The notes under the pieces are model-generated. The model was not told the DNA's origin, searched no databases, and saw only the letters and a list, made by a program, of their open reading frames with translations. Positions 16,916 to 24,150 of a stretch of 54,541 nucleotides of DNA are shown here, piece after piece. The DNA lies in the IMG/VR virus record IMGVR_UViG_3300021420_000043, positions 1 to 54,541 of that record; one strand, 5' to 3'. The stretch is from a virus. A program made the position numbers and the translations under genes. Each line of letters begins with the position of its first letter. Within the stretch, counting starts at the first letter, position 1.

Positions 16916-17152
16916 TCAAAACCCGACTTGCGCCAGCAATTGCTGACACGGCGAGGCGATTTGGCTGCGGTGCTTGGCGAGACACGAGCCGATCTCGATC
17001 ACGCCGCCCTTGAACGCCGACAGGCAATAATGCCTGGCGTCGCGCTGACACGCGGCAAAGGCTTGCGCCTTGTCGGCCGCGGTGATGCCTTCGGCACTCA
17101 CGCCTTGAGACAACAGAACGAGCGCCAGCAACGCGGCAATAATGATCCGCAT
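16916..17152 (-). CDS. Secreted cysteine-rich protein, 78 aa
   Basis: Residues 1-20 form a signal peptide (MRIIIAALLALVLLSQGVSA, cleavage after VSA). The mature part has four Cys: FAACQRDARHYCLSAF, GSCLAKHR, SPCQQLL. This is the spacing of the Cys-rich repeat (GLG1-type) found in small periplasmic proteins of alphaproteobacteria. Likely periplasmic with two disulfides. Could act in lysis, superinfection exclusion or host fitness; not determined. Confidence 0.6.
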   Translation of the reverse strand: MRIIIAALLALVLLSQGVSAEGITAADKAQAFAACQRDARHYCLSAFKGGVIEIGSCLAKHRSQIASPCQQLLAQVGF

Positions 17153-17155
17153 CGT

Positions 17156-17323
17156 TCAACCCGGCGCCAGCTTTTCGCCGGCATGCTTGCCGCCCTGGTT
17201 GGTCTCTGCCAACTGAACAGAGGTAGCGCCAGTGCCGGGCGACATCGAGACCTGGCCCTGTTTGGCGACCTGGTCGGTGCGACGGGTCTTGTCGCCGCTT
17301 ACGTCTTTGGCCCAGTCTGACAT
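17156..17323 (-). CDS. Small hydrophilic protein, 55 aa
   Basis: ATG 17323 (MSDWAKDVSGDKTRRTDQVA). Hydrophilic, Gly/Lys/Gln-rich and probably disordered. Its start lies inside the 3' end of the previous gene (stop at 17299), so translation is probably coupled. No family recognised. Confidence 0.45.
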   Translation of the reverse strand: MSDWAKDVSGDKTRRTDQVAKQGQVSMSPGTGATSVQLAETNQGGKHAGEKLAPG

Positions 17324-17649
17324 GACAGTGTTCCTTGTGTTGATTGTCCGGCGAAAATCTCGTCCGCGGTATAGCCCTTGGCCAATACCGTCTTTGAGAT
17401 CACGGCGGCCTTGAGAATGATTTGCACGGCGGTGAGACGGCCATCGAGAATGACGCCGGAGACCAGCGCGTAGCAAACATCATCCTCGTAAGCGATCCAA
17501 CCGACCGAATAGATCGACAGCGTGTTCTGTGTCGTGACGTAGTCGGCGAGATCGTCAATATCGATCCACTCACCGGTCCCGCAATGATCCTGCCATTCGA
17601 TGACGACAAGTTCGAGCCGCGGCACCTTGGGTGGATCGGCTACGGTCAT
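17299..17649 (-). CDS. Conserved-looking phage protein, 116 aa
   Basis: ATG 17649 gives MTVADPPKVPRLELVVIEWQ, then GEWIDIDDLADYVTTQNTL and SVGWIAYEDDVCYALVSG. The order (a WxDH-type strand, a Trp-containing helix, then an SVGWI strand followed by acidic residues) recurs in small phage proteins of unknown function that often lie near terminase or lysis genes. No catalytic motif visible. Overlaps both neighbours by a few bases. Confidence 0.5.
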   Translation of the reverse strand: MTVADPPKVPRLELVVIEWQDHCGTGEWIDIDDLADYVTTQNTLSIYSVGWIAYEDDVCYALVSGVILDGRLTAVQIILKAAVISKTVLAKGYTADEIFAGQSTQGTLSCQTGPKT

Positions 17650-17819
17650 GCGCCGGTCTTTATGACACCGCCGCCGCAATCCACCTGATCGATGCCGGAC
17701 GGAATTTCGATGCGATCTTCGAGGCTCGGACAGTAGATCGCATCATCATAAAGGATGCCATGATTGGCGCGTAGGCGCCGGCCGCGGTGCAGCGTGGTGA
17801 CGGTGCGAATGCGGCGCAT
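17646..17819 (-). CDS. Small protein, 57 aa
   Basis: ATG 17819 has GGGAG six bases upstream. MRRIRTVTTLHRGRRLRAN, then YCPSLEDRIEIPSGIDQVDC. Basic N-terminus, acidic C-terminus, two Cys. Overlaps the next start by four bases (ATGA). Unknown. Confidence 0.45.
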   Translation of the reverse strand: MRRIRTVTTLHRGRRLRANHGILYDDAIYCPSLEDRIEIPSGIDQVDCGGGVIKTGA

Positions 17820-17866
17820 GGTGGCTCCCTGTGTCGTGGCAAGAACCGAAACGCAATGCGAGTGAT

Positions 17867-18616
17867 TTAATGAACAAAATGCAGCGCGACATTGATGATG
17901 CCGATACAAGCCACGACAACACCGGCCAGCACCGCAGCCACGGCCCAGTTCTGCATGGTCTTTTCGGCCCCGCCGACGCCTTTGTCGGCACCGCTGCGCA
18001 GCGATTCGTAACCGGATTGCATGGTGCGCAACAGTTCGGCATTGGCCGGTTCGGTCACCGAGCCTTTGCCTTCGCCCTTGTCGAGCCTGGACTTGAGGTC
18101 ATCGACCTTGGCGTTGGTGGCGCGGTTTTCCGAAATGAACAATTCGCGCAACTGGCGCAACGATTCCAAGGTCGAACTTTCCGACTTGGCAATGGCAATG
18201 CTGTTCGATGTGTTCTGCGCGCCGACCGCCTCTTTCGCCGCTTGCAACGCCGCCGCGATGGCGGTGGCCGACGCCAAGGCGAGTTGATCGGTACGTTTGT
18301 CGCGTTCCGTAAACTGCACCTCGATGCGCTTGAACACCTCATCGTTGGTGCCGTCGATCAGATCAAGCTTGGTTTGAATAAGTTCTTGCAGTGTGACCAG
18401 GCGCCGATTGACTTCCTCGTGCGTCGCGTTGGTCGCGTGTTCGTTGCTGTTAAATCTGGTTTCGAGCCGCGCATCAAGCTGAGAGATGGCGCGATCGACC
18501 AGCGCGGCTGTCAACACGGACGGATCGGGAATTGGAATGTTGCTCAATACGGTATGGGCACCGGCTGGTTCGACCATGGGACACACTGGTTTTTTGAGTA
18601 CAGATTTTCGTTTCAT
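17867..18616 (-). CDS. Coiled-coil protein with C-terminal membrane anchor, 249 aa
   Basis: ATG 18616 is the sensible start (MKRKSVLKKPVCPMVEPAG); an open frame extends to 18769 but that stretch is RNA-structured and poor in coding character. Residues 45-215 are a long coiled coil (DARLETRFNSNEHATN, LRQLRELFISENRATN). Residues 222-246 form a membrane helix (VAAVLAGVVVACIGIINVAL). Tail-anchored coiled-coil proteins of this type occur near holin genes of Rhizobiales phages. May be a lysis regulator or membrane organiser. Confidence 0.6.
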   Translation of the reverse strand: MKRKSVLKKPVCPMVEPAGAHTVLSNIPIPDPSVLTAALVDRAISQLDARLETRFNSNEHATNATHEEVNRRLVTLQELIQTKLDLIDGTNDEVFKRIEVQFTERDKRTDQLALASATAIAAALQAAKEAVGAQNTSNSIAIAKSESSTLESLRQLRELFISENRATNAKVDDLKSRLDKGEGKGSVTEPANAELLRTMQSGYESLRSGADKGVGGAEKTMQNWAVAAVLAGVVVACIGIINVALHFVH

Positions 18617-18820
18617 AACAACGCTTCTCGAAAGAATAGCGGCGGGGAGCCGGTGCGCGGTTGGCCCCTTGGGACCAAACGATCGTCTGCCGGTCGCGAT
18701 GACGCGCCGAGTCAGTGAAACTCTTTCCCCGCCGCAGCGGATGCTCGACGGGAGGTCATCGGCGAGCATCGCGCAGGGGCTGGCGCCCCATGTGAAACTC
18801 GTTCGTTGTTGTTTAGAAAA
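18617..18820. other. Structured 204-base non-coding region
   Basis: Holds a perfect 8-bp stem GATGCTCG/CGAGCATC (18740-18747 with 18763-18770), a 5-bp GGGGC/GCCCC stem at 18776-18789, and two direct copies of GTGAAACTC about 75 bases apart. It is the leader of the coiled-coil gene in the leftward direction. Candidate regulatory RNA or promoter leader. No gene seen. Confidence 0.35.
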
Positions 18821-19075
18821 TCATGCGCCGGCCAACGCGCCGCCTGGCGCCGAGACGCGCGGATGATATTTGCGCTGCGCCGCGGCGCGCAATTCTCGGG
18901 CGCGGTTGAATATCGGTTTCAGCTTGGCGCGATCGAGCATGACCACGGCAGCGTCAACGATCGAATGAACCAGCCGATCATGACGCACAATGTCGGCCAA
19001 GAGATGGGGCAACTTGTCGAGCGCGGCATCATCCATGATGGCGGATCGGATCAGCGGCTTTTCGATTATGCTCAT
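18821..19075 (-). CDS. Hypothetical protein, 84 aa
   Basis: MSIIEKPLIRSAIMDDAALD, then helical segments with HDRLVHSIVDAAVVMLDRAK and an Arg/Ala-rich C-terminus. Soluble. Its ATG overlaps the stop of the papain-like gene (ATGA at 19072-19075), so they are translationally coupled and may act together. Confidence 0.5.
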   Translation of the reverse strand: MSIIEKPLIRSAIMDDAALDKLPHLLADIVRHDRLVHSIVDAAVVMLDRAKLKPIFNRARELRAAAQRKYHPRVSAPGGALAGA

Positions 19076-19857
19076 GTGATCACCGGGGTGTTGCCTTTTG
19101 AGGCGAGGTTTTTCAGATCGGCAATCAACTGGTTATAATCAAAACCTTCCGGCGATTTCTGGTTGACCATCGCTTCGGTCGAAACATACACCACGGCTTC
19201 CTCGGCGTAGCGATCAAAGAACGCTCGCGTTGCCGGCACGGTGGCGCCCCAAGTCACGATCATCAAGCCTTGATCGGCACGCCGGCCCAAAAACGGCACA
19301 TAATGACCGCCAATGTTCGTAGCACCTGGCATGACGCGCCAGACCTGATTGAGATCGAACTGGGTCTCTGCGCTCGACGGCAGATTCAAGCCGATGCCGA
19401 TCGCGTTGAACAGATAATCGGCAATGAACAAATCAGTAAGATCGGTCGGATCGAGCGACAGATACGCCGCGATCTTGTGGCGCTTGCCGGACGCATCGAG
19501 GATGCCAATGGTGCGGCTGTATTCTGCGGCACTGAGCATGTCGGTGCCGGCGTCGCTGCCGGGAATTTTCGGGTCGTAGCCGGTGACGGCGGCATAATCC
19601 GCAATCACGCTTGCGTCGGAGAACACCGCGGCGTTGCCGCCTTCGGCGGTGAGCATCATGGTTTCGTGGGCGCGACCAGCCAGCACGCAATTGGACAGGC
19701 GATCGTTGGCGAGCATACCCCAGCCGTTCGCCGGCACCAGGTCATAGTGACCAAACACCGCTGGCACGGCGGGAAAGGCCGATCGATCGATGTACGTTTT
19801 GAGCGCGAACTTGACCGCGCCGGGATTGAGAATCAATCCGCGTTTCAGGTCAGCCAT
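19072..19857 (-). CDS. Papain-like fold protein (putative cysteine peptidase), 261 aa
   Basis: The N-terminus has NGWGMLANDRLSNCVLAGRA with a Cys just before a helix and a nearby His. The C-terminal half has NIGGHYVPFLGRR (His) and MIVTWGATVPATRAFFDRY (Trp-Gly, as after the third catalytic site). A Cys-helix then GGHxxP order is the C39/papain-like arrangement. No signal peptide. It lies in the probable lysis block, so it may be an endolysin-like hydrolase or an inactive structural relative. The catalytic Cys, His and supporting Asp/Asn are inferred; similar proteins of unknown function occur in Rhizobiales prophages. Confidence 0.5.
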   Translation of the reverse strand: MADLKRGLILNPGAVKFALKTYIDRSAFPAVPAVFGHYDLVPANGWGMLANDRLSNCVLAGRAHETMMLTAEGGNAAVFSDASVIADYAAVTGYDPKIPGSDAGTDMLSAAEYSRTIGILDASGKRHKIAAYLSLDPTDLTDLFIADYLFNAIGIGLNLPSSAETQFDLNQVWRVMPGATNIGGHYVPFLGRRADQGLMIVTWGATVPATRAFFDRYAEEAVVYVSTEAMVNQKSPEGFDYNQLIADLKNLASKGNTPVIT

Positions 19858-19860
19858 CGA

Positions 19861-20163
19861 TCAGCCCTTATAGTCCGGATTGTTGATGGCGACGACGGCG
19901 CCATTGGCATCATAGCCATCGATGGTTGGCGCGGCGTTTCGGCCCGCGAGCGCGACCAGGTCGCGGTGCAGATCGGCATCGATGGCGGCAAACATCGATT
20001 GGATGACCGGGTTATCGAGCGCGCGAAACATCGCCGCGACAGTCGGCTCAAGCTTGACCAGTAAATCAGCGAGTGCCAACCAATCCGCAATCGAAAAGCC
20101 GGCCAATAGCGACGCAAATGATCCGCCGTTGATCAGCGCCAGCAAAGCCGTGATGAGAATCAC
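19861..20163 (-). CDS. Paralogous small protein A, 100 aa
   Basis: N-terminal hydrophobic helix (MILITALLALINGGSFASLL), a helical middle and a C-terminus ending IDGYDANGAVV then NNPDYKG. The same ending occurs in the next gene upstream, marking a tandem duplication. One membrane or amphipathic segment suggests envelope association. Function unknown. Confidence 0.5.
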   Translation of the reverse strand: MILITALLALINGGSFASLLAGFSIADWLALADLLVKLEPTVAAMFRALDNPVIQSMFAAIDADLHRDLVALAGRNAAPTIDGYDANGAVVAINNPDYKG

Positions 20164-20202
20164 GGCCGCACCACACCTGTGCTGTGCGATGCGGCCACGA
20201 TG

Positions 20203-20508
20203 TCACCCCTTGTAGTCGGGATTGAGAATTTGCACCACGGCGCCGTTGGCGTCGTAGCCATCGATGTACTGCACCGTATTGCGGGCAGCGAGCGCGACGG
20301 CGGCGGCGTCGAGATTGGCTGCCCAGCCGGCAACGATGGCGTCGATCGCGGCGATGCCCTTGAGCAACGCGGCTTCCTCTGGCGCAAGCGCCTGCACAAG
20401 ACCGGACAGATTGAGCCAGCCCGGCATGGTCAAGCTGGCAAACCAGGCTTCAAGCGCACCTGGAATGCCTTTCAATTCCGTGAGTAGAGACACAAGAATA
20501 TTGTCCAT
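20203..20508 (-). CDS. Paralogous small protein B, 101 aa
   Basis: ATG 20508 (MDNILVSLLTELKGIPGALE). The C-terminal 25 residues, with IDGYDANGAVVQILNPDYKG, nearly match protein A. The N-terminal halves differ but are both helical, so the pair looks like duplicated genes with diverged heads. Preceded by a GGAG-like site. Possibly paired membrane-active proteins of the lysis block. Confidence 0.5.
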   Translation of the reverse strand: MDNILVSLLTELKGIPGALEAWFASLTMPGWLNLSGLVQALAPEEAALLKGIAAIDAIVAGWAANLDAAAVALAARNTVQYIDGYDANGAVVQILNPDYKG

Positions 20509-20542
20509 GAGAAAAATGACCTCCGATTTTCGAGCGTGGCGG

Positions 20543-20872
20543 TTACTTGGTGTACGTGCCGGTGATCGGCACGACCTTGCCACTGGGCACGGTGATCCGC
20601 ACCGTCACGGTAGTGCCAAGGCGTGCGCCAAGATGGCCGCTGGGCGGCGACGCCTGGGCGATGATGTTGGCACAGATCAGATGTGCGGCTTCATCGGCGG
20701 TGCCGAGTGCCGGATCGGAAATCAGCAGCGCTGCGATCGAGGCCAGGGTTGGCTCGAAACCGCAGAACAGCTAGGCGTCGTTGATAACGTCCTGGGCCGT
20801 CACGGTGCAGGCCGAAAGCAAAAGGCCAGCCGCGACGATAGCCGCGATGGCAAACTTGTTGATATGTTTCAT
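20543..20872 (-). pseudogene. Lipoprotein gene interrupted by in-frame TAG
   Basis: ATG 20872 follows a good GGAGG. The frame reads MKHINKFAIAAIVAAGLLLS then AC, a lipoprotein signal with lipobox LLSAC. Codon 34 is TAG (20771-20773), and the same frame then continues 75 coding-like codons (LFCGFEPTLASIAALLIS and LGTTVTVRITVPSGKVVP) to a TAA. Read through, it is a 110-codon outer-membrane lipoprotein. Either a CAG-to-TAG mutation (lost gene), a sequencing error or amber readthrough. TAG ends at least two other genes here, so general TAG recoding is unlikely. Confidence 0.65.
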
Positions 20873-20932
20873 GGTCTGGACCTCCAATGGGTGAGCAAGA
20901 TACGAGAGCAGCAGGCAAGCGAACCGGCGCGT

Positions 20933-21178
20933 TTAATGCCGGCCGTTATGAAAATCACGATGATCGCGATGATCGTCTAAATTGTTGAATCGGTTTGGTT
21001 GAATGGTAACGCAACTGTCACCATAGCAGTGCGGATGAGGCTGCGGTACGACGCAACTGGCACCGAGACAATATTGGTTCGGGTAATAAACGACATGCGA
21101 CGCCAGGCCATCAGTGACGCAGCCGCCGAGCGCTAGGACGCTGGCGATCGCGACCGTCATGATAAGAGTTCGGATCAT
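20933..21178 (-). CDS. Cysteine/histidine-rich lipoprotein, 81 aa
   Basis: MIRTLIMTVAIASVLALGGC is a lipoprotein signal with lipobox LGGC. The mature part has QYCLGASCVVPQPHPHCYGD and SCVTIQ, then a His/Asp-rich tail (DDHRDHRDFHNGRH) that could bind metal. Could be a small outer spanin-like subunit or a superinfection-exclusion lipoprotein; neither is shown. Upstream of it lies the holin-like gene. Confidence 0.6.
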   Translation of the reverse strand: MIRTLIMTVAIASVLALGGCVTDGLASHVVYYPNQYCLGASCVVPQPHPHCYGDSCVTIQPNRFNNLDDHRDHRDFHNGRH

Positions 21179-21192
21179 TGGTTGCACCGTGG

Positions 21193-21393
21193 TTAGGTCT
21201 TGGCGAAGATAGTGGTGTCGGTGACGTAACGCATCGCGATGGTCAGACCGCCAGCGATGAGCATCGCGACGTTCGGGCCAACGAGATGGGTCCAATCGAC
21301 ACCGATCAGATAGGTCAGTGCGGCCGGAACGATCGCGATGGCCAAGCCAACGCCGATCGTGCGGAACCCTTTGAGAATGGGGGTAGCATCCAT
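21193..21393 (-). CDS. Holin-like membrane protein, 66 aa
   Basis: 66 residues with two hydrophobic segments (GVGLAIAIVPAALTYLIG, residues 14-31, and GPNVAMLIAGGLTIAM, residues 39-54), a short turn between and charged ends. Size and topology fit class II holins, and Pam3-type putative holins have the same look. RBS AGGAGG precedes the ATG. With nearby lipoproteins and the papain-like gene it forms the likely lysis cassette. Assignment is by topology only. Confidence 0.55.
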   Translation of the reverse strand: MDATPILKGFRTIGVGLAIAIVPAALTYLIGVDWTHLVGPNVAMLIAGGLTIAMRYVTDTTIFAKT

Positions 21394-21425
21394 GAAACAA
21401 GACCTCCTTCTTGTGGACTTTCAGA

Positions 21426-21626
21426 TCACTTGACGACTACCGCCGCAGGCGCCGCTGCATCGACCGCGGCGTCACAAACCGGATTGGACACCGAAAGAAT
21501 TTCAGCGTCGGTGACGGGCGGAATCATGCCGCGCGCCCAGCCAGGAACCTTGGTATTGAGCAAGGTAATCATCTCGCGCTTGGCGACATCGAAGCCGGCG
21601 TTGCGCTGTGCGATCGTGGCGGGCAT
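21426..21626 (-). CDS. Small protein, 66 aa
   Basis: MPATIAQRNAGFDVAKREMI, then PGWARGMIPPVTDAEILS and an Ala/Val tail. The ATG overlaps the TGA of the DUF3309-like gene (TGATG), indicating coupled translation. Soluble. Unknown role. Confidence 0.45.
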   Translation of the reverse strand: MPATIAQRNAGFDVAKREMITLLNTKVPGWARGMIPPVTDAEILSVSNPVCDAAVDAAAPAAVVVK

Positions 21627-21778
21627 CAAATTCGCCCGAACAAAAACAGGATCAGCAGGATGAGCAGGATCAGACCGATGCCACCGCCGCCGTAATATCC
21701 GGCGCCGCCGTAGCCGCCTAAATAGCCGAAGCCGCCGAACAATAGGATCAGCACGAAGATCAAAAGAATGAGGCTCAT
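21626..21778 (-). CDS. DUF3309-like glycine/leucine microprotein, 50 aa
   Basis: MSLILLIFVLILLLFGGFGY, a Gly/Tyr hinge, then a second hydrophobic run (LILLILLILFLFGRI). This double-helix hairpin with a Gly-rich middle matches DUF3309 proteins common in Rhizobiales. Probably a small inner-membrane protein, possibly with holin or antiholin activity given the neighbouring holin-like gene. Confidence 0.65.
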   Translation of the reverse strand: MSLILLIFVLILLFGGFGYLGGYGGAGYYGGGGIGLILLILLILFLFGRI

Positions 21779-21782
21779 GTTT

Positions 21783-24134
21783 TCACTCCACGGCGACGCA
21801 AGTCAGATGCGAGGCCAAATTTAAGTCCTGGTTGTCGGATGTTGTTATGTTGGCCTGGATCAAATAAACGCATCCGGCCAAGCAGTTGAATACCTGTTGC
21901 AGAACCGCGGCGGTTGGGGCGCCGGTCGATGGTGATGCGGCGAGTTGCGGCGACCCATACAGACGCGACACCGGAGTTGGATCGATGGTCATCGATGATG
22001 AGGTCGTGGCCACGGTGACGGTTGCGGACTCAATATACGCGCCGCCGATCAGCCACGGCGCAAAATCAAATGTCAGTGTGATCTTCTCGACCGAGGCGTC
22101 GATCGGGGAAAAATCGTTGCCGTAGGGCATGGCCGGGTTATACCCTTGTAATGTCGGTTGAGACCCGGTCGTGACCGTGACGCGCAGCGGCGGCATCGTG
22201 ACGTAGCGCGGCGAACTGCCGAGAATGATCTGTTTGATCGAAGCAATCGCCGAACCAAACCACGCCGTGACGGAACGCGACACGATGGCAAGGGTGGGCA
22301 ATAGCGTGGTCAGATTGGTCGTACCGCGCACCGCCAGCGTGAGCGCGCCGTCTAGCGCCACCGCGCAGCGGACCGCTGCGGTCGTGATCGTGGTGCTGCC
22401 AAGGAAACCGCGCAACCTGGCCGCCAACGTGGCCATGGTGGTGGCGCGCAGCTCGCTCGCCAAGCGAGCGGCCAGTGCCACGACGCCGGACGGCGAAGCA
22501 TGACCGAATTGCGCAAGACGCGCCGATCCGGTGACAGCAACGTGGCCCGTCACCGATGATCGCGCCATGATCGAGGCGGCCACAGCGCCGACCAGAGCCG
22601 CGGCGTGACGCGTCGCGGCACTGGCGCGTTGGGCCAGTGAAGCAAAACCCTTAATGGCGACGGTGCCGCTGGGTGAGGCAGAGCCGCGCAACACCACAAG
22701 ACCTTTACCGGTTGCTGCCGTCAGCAAACTGAATACTGAGGCTGTGCCGGTGCCGCGCACCGCGGCGAGCGTTTTGCCAATCAGTACGGTCAGCGGCGTG
22801 ATGCCGCTTGGCACCAGCGCGGCCAATAGCGCGGTGCGGCCGGCGCCGAACAGTGCGACCGCGCCACGCGGCGCAGCGCTCATCGTGGCAGCGATCAAGG
22901 CTGCGGCAGGGAGCCGCGCCAGCATAACCGGCAACGCGCTTTTAAGCAGCACCCGACCATGGCCAGCGGCCGTAATGGCGACCAGCGCCCGGCCGAGAAT
23001 AGTGCCAGTGGCCCTGGCCAATGCCGTGCCGCCAAGCCGCACGCTATGGCGTTGCAGCGCGGCAGCCGCACCAGCGAGGGTGCCGCGTAACGCCAACGCA
23101 ACTGTGCCGATCGGCACGGCGCGACTCAACGCGGCGAGGCCGGTCGAGCCGGCGATAGCAACTTTTCCGGACGGCGCCGCATAAGTTTTGCTGGCAAGCG
23201 CGCCAGAGCCGGTCAATCGACCAAACAACGCGGCGAGATTTTTCCCGGTCTGTGCGACAAGATCGCGGGCCATAAGCGCGACGGTGCCGCGCGGTGCAGC
23301 GGCGCGTAACATGGTGCCGATCATGGCCGCGGCAGGCAAGCGAGCGATCAGAACCGGCAACGGGCTGGTGAGCCAAGCCGCGCCGCGGCCCGTCGCGGTC
23401 ATGGCAAGTCGCACCCGACCGGCGAGCGAACCTGTTGTAACAAGCACAACGACGGCGCCAAGTCTGGCACGATAGAGTTGCGAGGCACCGGCTACACCGG
23501 CAAGCACGCCGCCGAGCGTCAGCGCAACGGCACCATGTGGTAACGGCAGGCCGGTCGCGCGAGCGGCCAGGCGACCAGTGATGGCCAATGCCAGCTTGGG
23601 CACAGCCGCAGCCGCATCGAGCGCAGCACCGAGCCGCGCCGCAATGGCGACTATGCCTTTGGCTTGGCCGAACGCAGTGAGCGTCGATGCGGAGCGGCCG
23701 GATAAAACGGCGCTGCCGTGTGCGGCAGCCTTAGCGTCAAGCCCGACAATATCGACTGCGGACAAATTGAGCCGCGGCGCCGGCAACAATGGTGCAACGA
23801 CGGTGGTGCGCAGCGACGCCTGCAAGTTGGTGGTCGGATTGAAAAAGTAATCCAGCAACAAACCGCCATAGCGGTACGGCGCGCCGGAGACTGCCGCGAC
23901 CAGCTTTGGCAGCAACGCACCTGCAAACAGATAGTTTTGCGGATGGGCTTGACCAGCCAGGTGGTTCGGAAAAGCGATGCCGGGAAGCGCACCGCCTGAT
24001 GTTAAAACTGTTGGTGTCGTCGATAGCGGCTGCACCGCGCCGGGATACCGATAGGCGGTGACTTTGGTCTGGCCAGAACCATGCTGCGGGTCCGCGATAC
24101 CTGGAAGCGCATTGGCTGGCGTCAGGACGGTCAT
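21783..24134 (-). CDS. Giant repeat protein A, 783 aa (putative fibre)
   Basis: N-terminal 80 residues contain a near-duplication (ANALPGIADPQHGSGQ and GGALPGIAFPNHLAGQ). Residues 130-600 are a degenerate ~21-residue repeat rich in Ala/Leu/Val/Gly/Arg, of the type GTVALxxRxLAAxxGAA. Residues 610-783 are a normal beta-rich domain (SSPRYVTMPPLRVTVTTG and FDFAPWLIGGAYIESATVTV). Long repetitive shafts with globular ends fit an extended fibre or solenoid. It shares its repeat with the protein at 26919. No known family recognised; located in the fibre cluster. Confidence 0.6.
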   Translation of the reverse strand: MTVLTPANALPGIADPQHGSGQTKVTAYRYPGAVQPLSTTPTVLTSGGALPGIAFPNHLAGQAHPQNYLFAGALLPKLVAAVSGAPYRYGGLLLDYFFNPTTNLQASLRTTVVAPLLPAPRLNLSAVDIVGLDAKAAAHGSAVLSGRSASTLTAFGQAKGIVAIAARLGAALDAAAAVPKLALAITGRLAARATGLPLPHGAVALTLGGVLAGVAGASQLYRARLGAVVVLVTTGSLAGRVRLAMTATGRGAAWLTSPLPVLIARLPAAAMIGTMLRAAAPRGTVALMARDLVAQTGKNLAALFGRLTGSGALASKTYAAPSGKVAIAGSTGLAALSRAVPIGTVALALRGTLAGAAAALQRHSVRLGGTALARATGTILGRALVAITAAGHGRVLLKSALPVMLARLPAAALIAATMSAAPRGAVALFGAGRTALLAALVPSGITPLTVLIGKTLAAVRGTGTASVFSLLTAATGKGLVVLRGSASPSGTVAIKGFASLAQRASAATRHAAALVGAVAASIMARSSVTGHVAVTGSARLAQFGHASPSGVVALAARLASELRATTMATLAARLRGFLGSTTITTAAVRCAVALDGALTLAVRGTTNLTTLLPTLAIVSRSVTAWFGSAIASIKQIILGSSPRYVTMPPLRVTVTTGSQPTLQGYNPAMPYGNDFSPIDASVEKITLTFDFAPWLIGGAYIESATVTVATTSSSMTIDPTPVSRLYGSPQLAASPSTGAPTAAVLQQVFNCLAGCVYLIQANITTSDNQDLNLASHLTCVAVE

Positions 24135-24150
24135 GGCGTGGCCGTCCTAC

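Noticed and set aside
17867-18769. Longer coiled-coil protein starting at 18769
   Set aside because: The added 51 residues lie in the structured RNA region and lack coding character; ATG 18616 is a better start.
20771-20773. Genome-wide TAG recoding as explanation for the amber codon
   Set aside because: TAG ends the genes at 24151 and 25415, where reading on gives shadow-type sequence.
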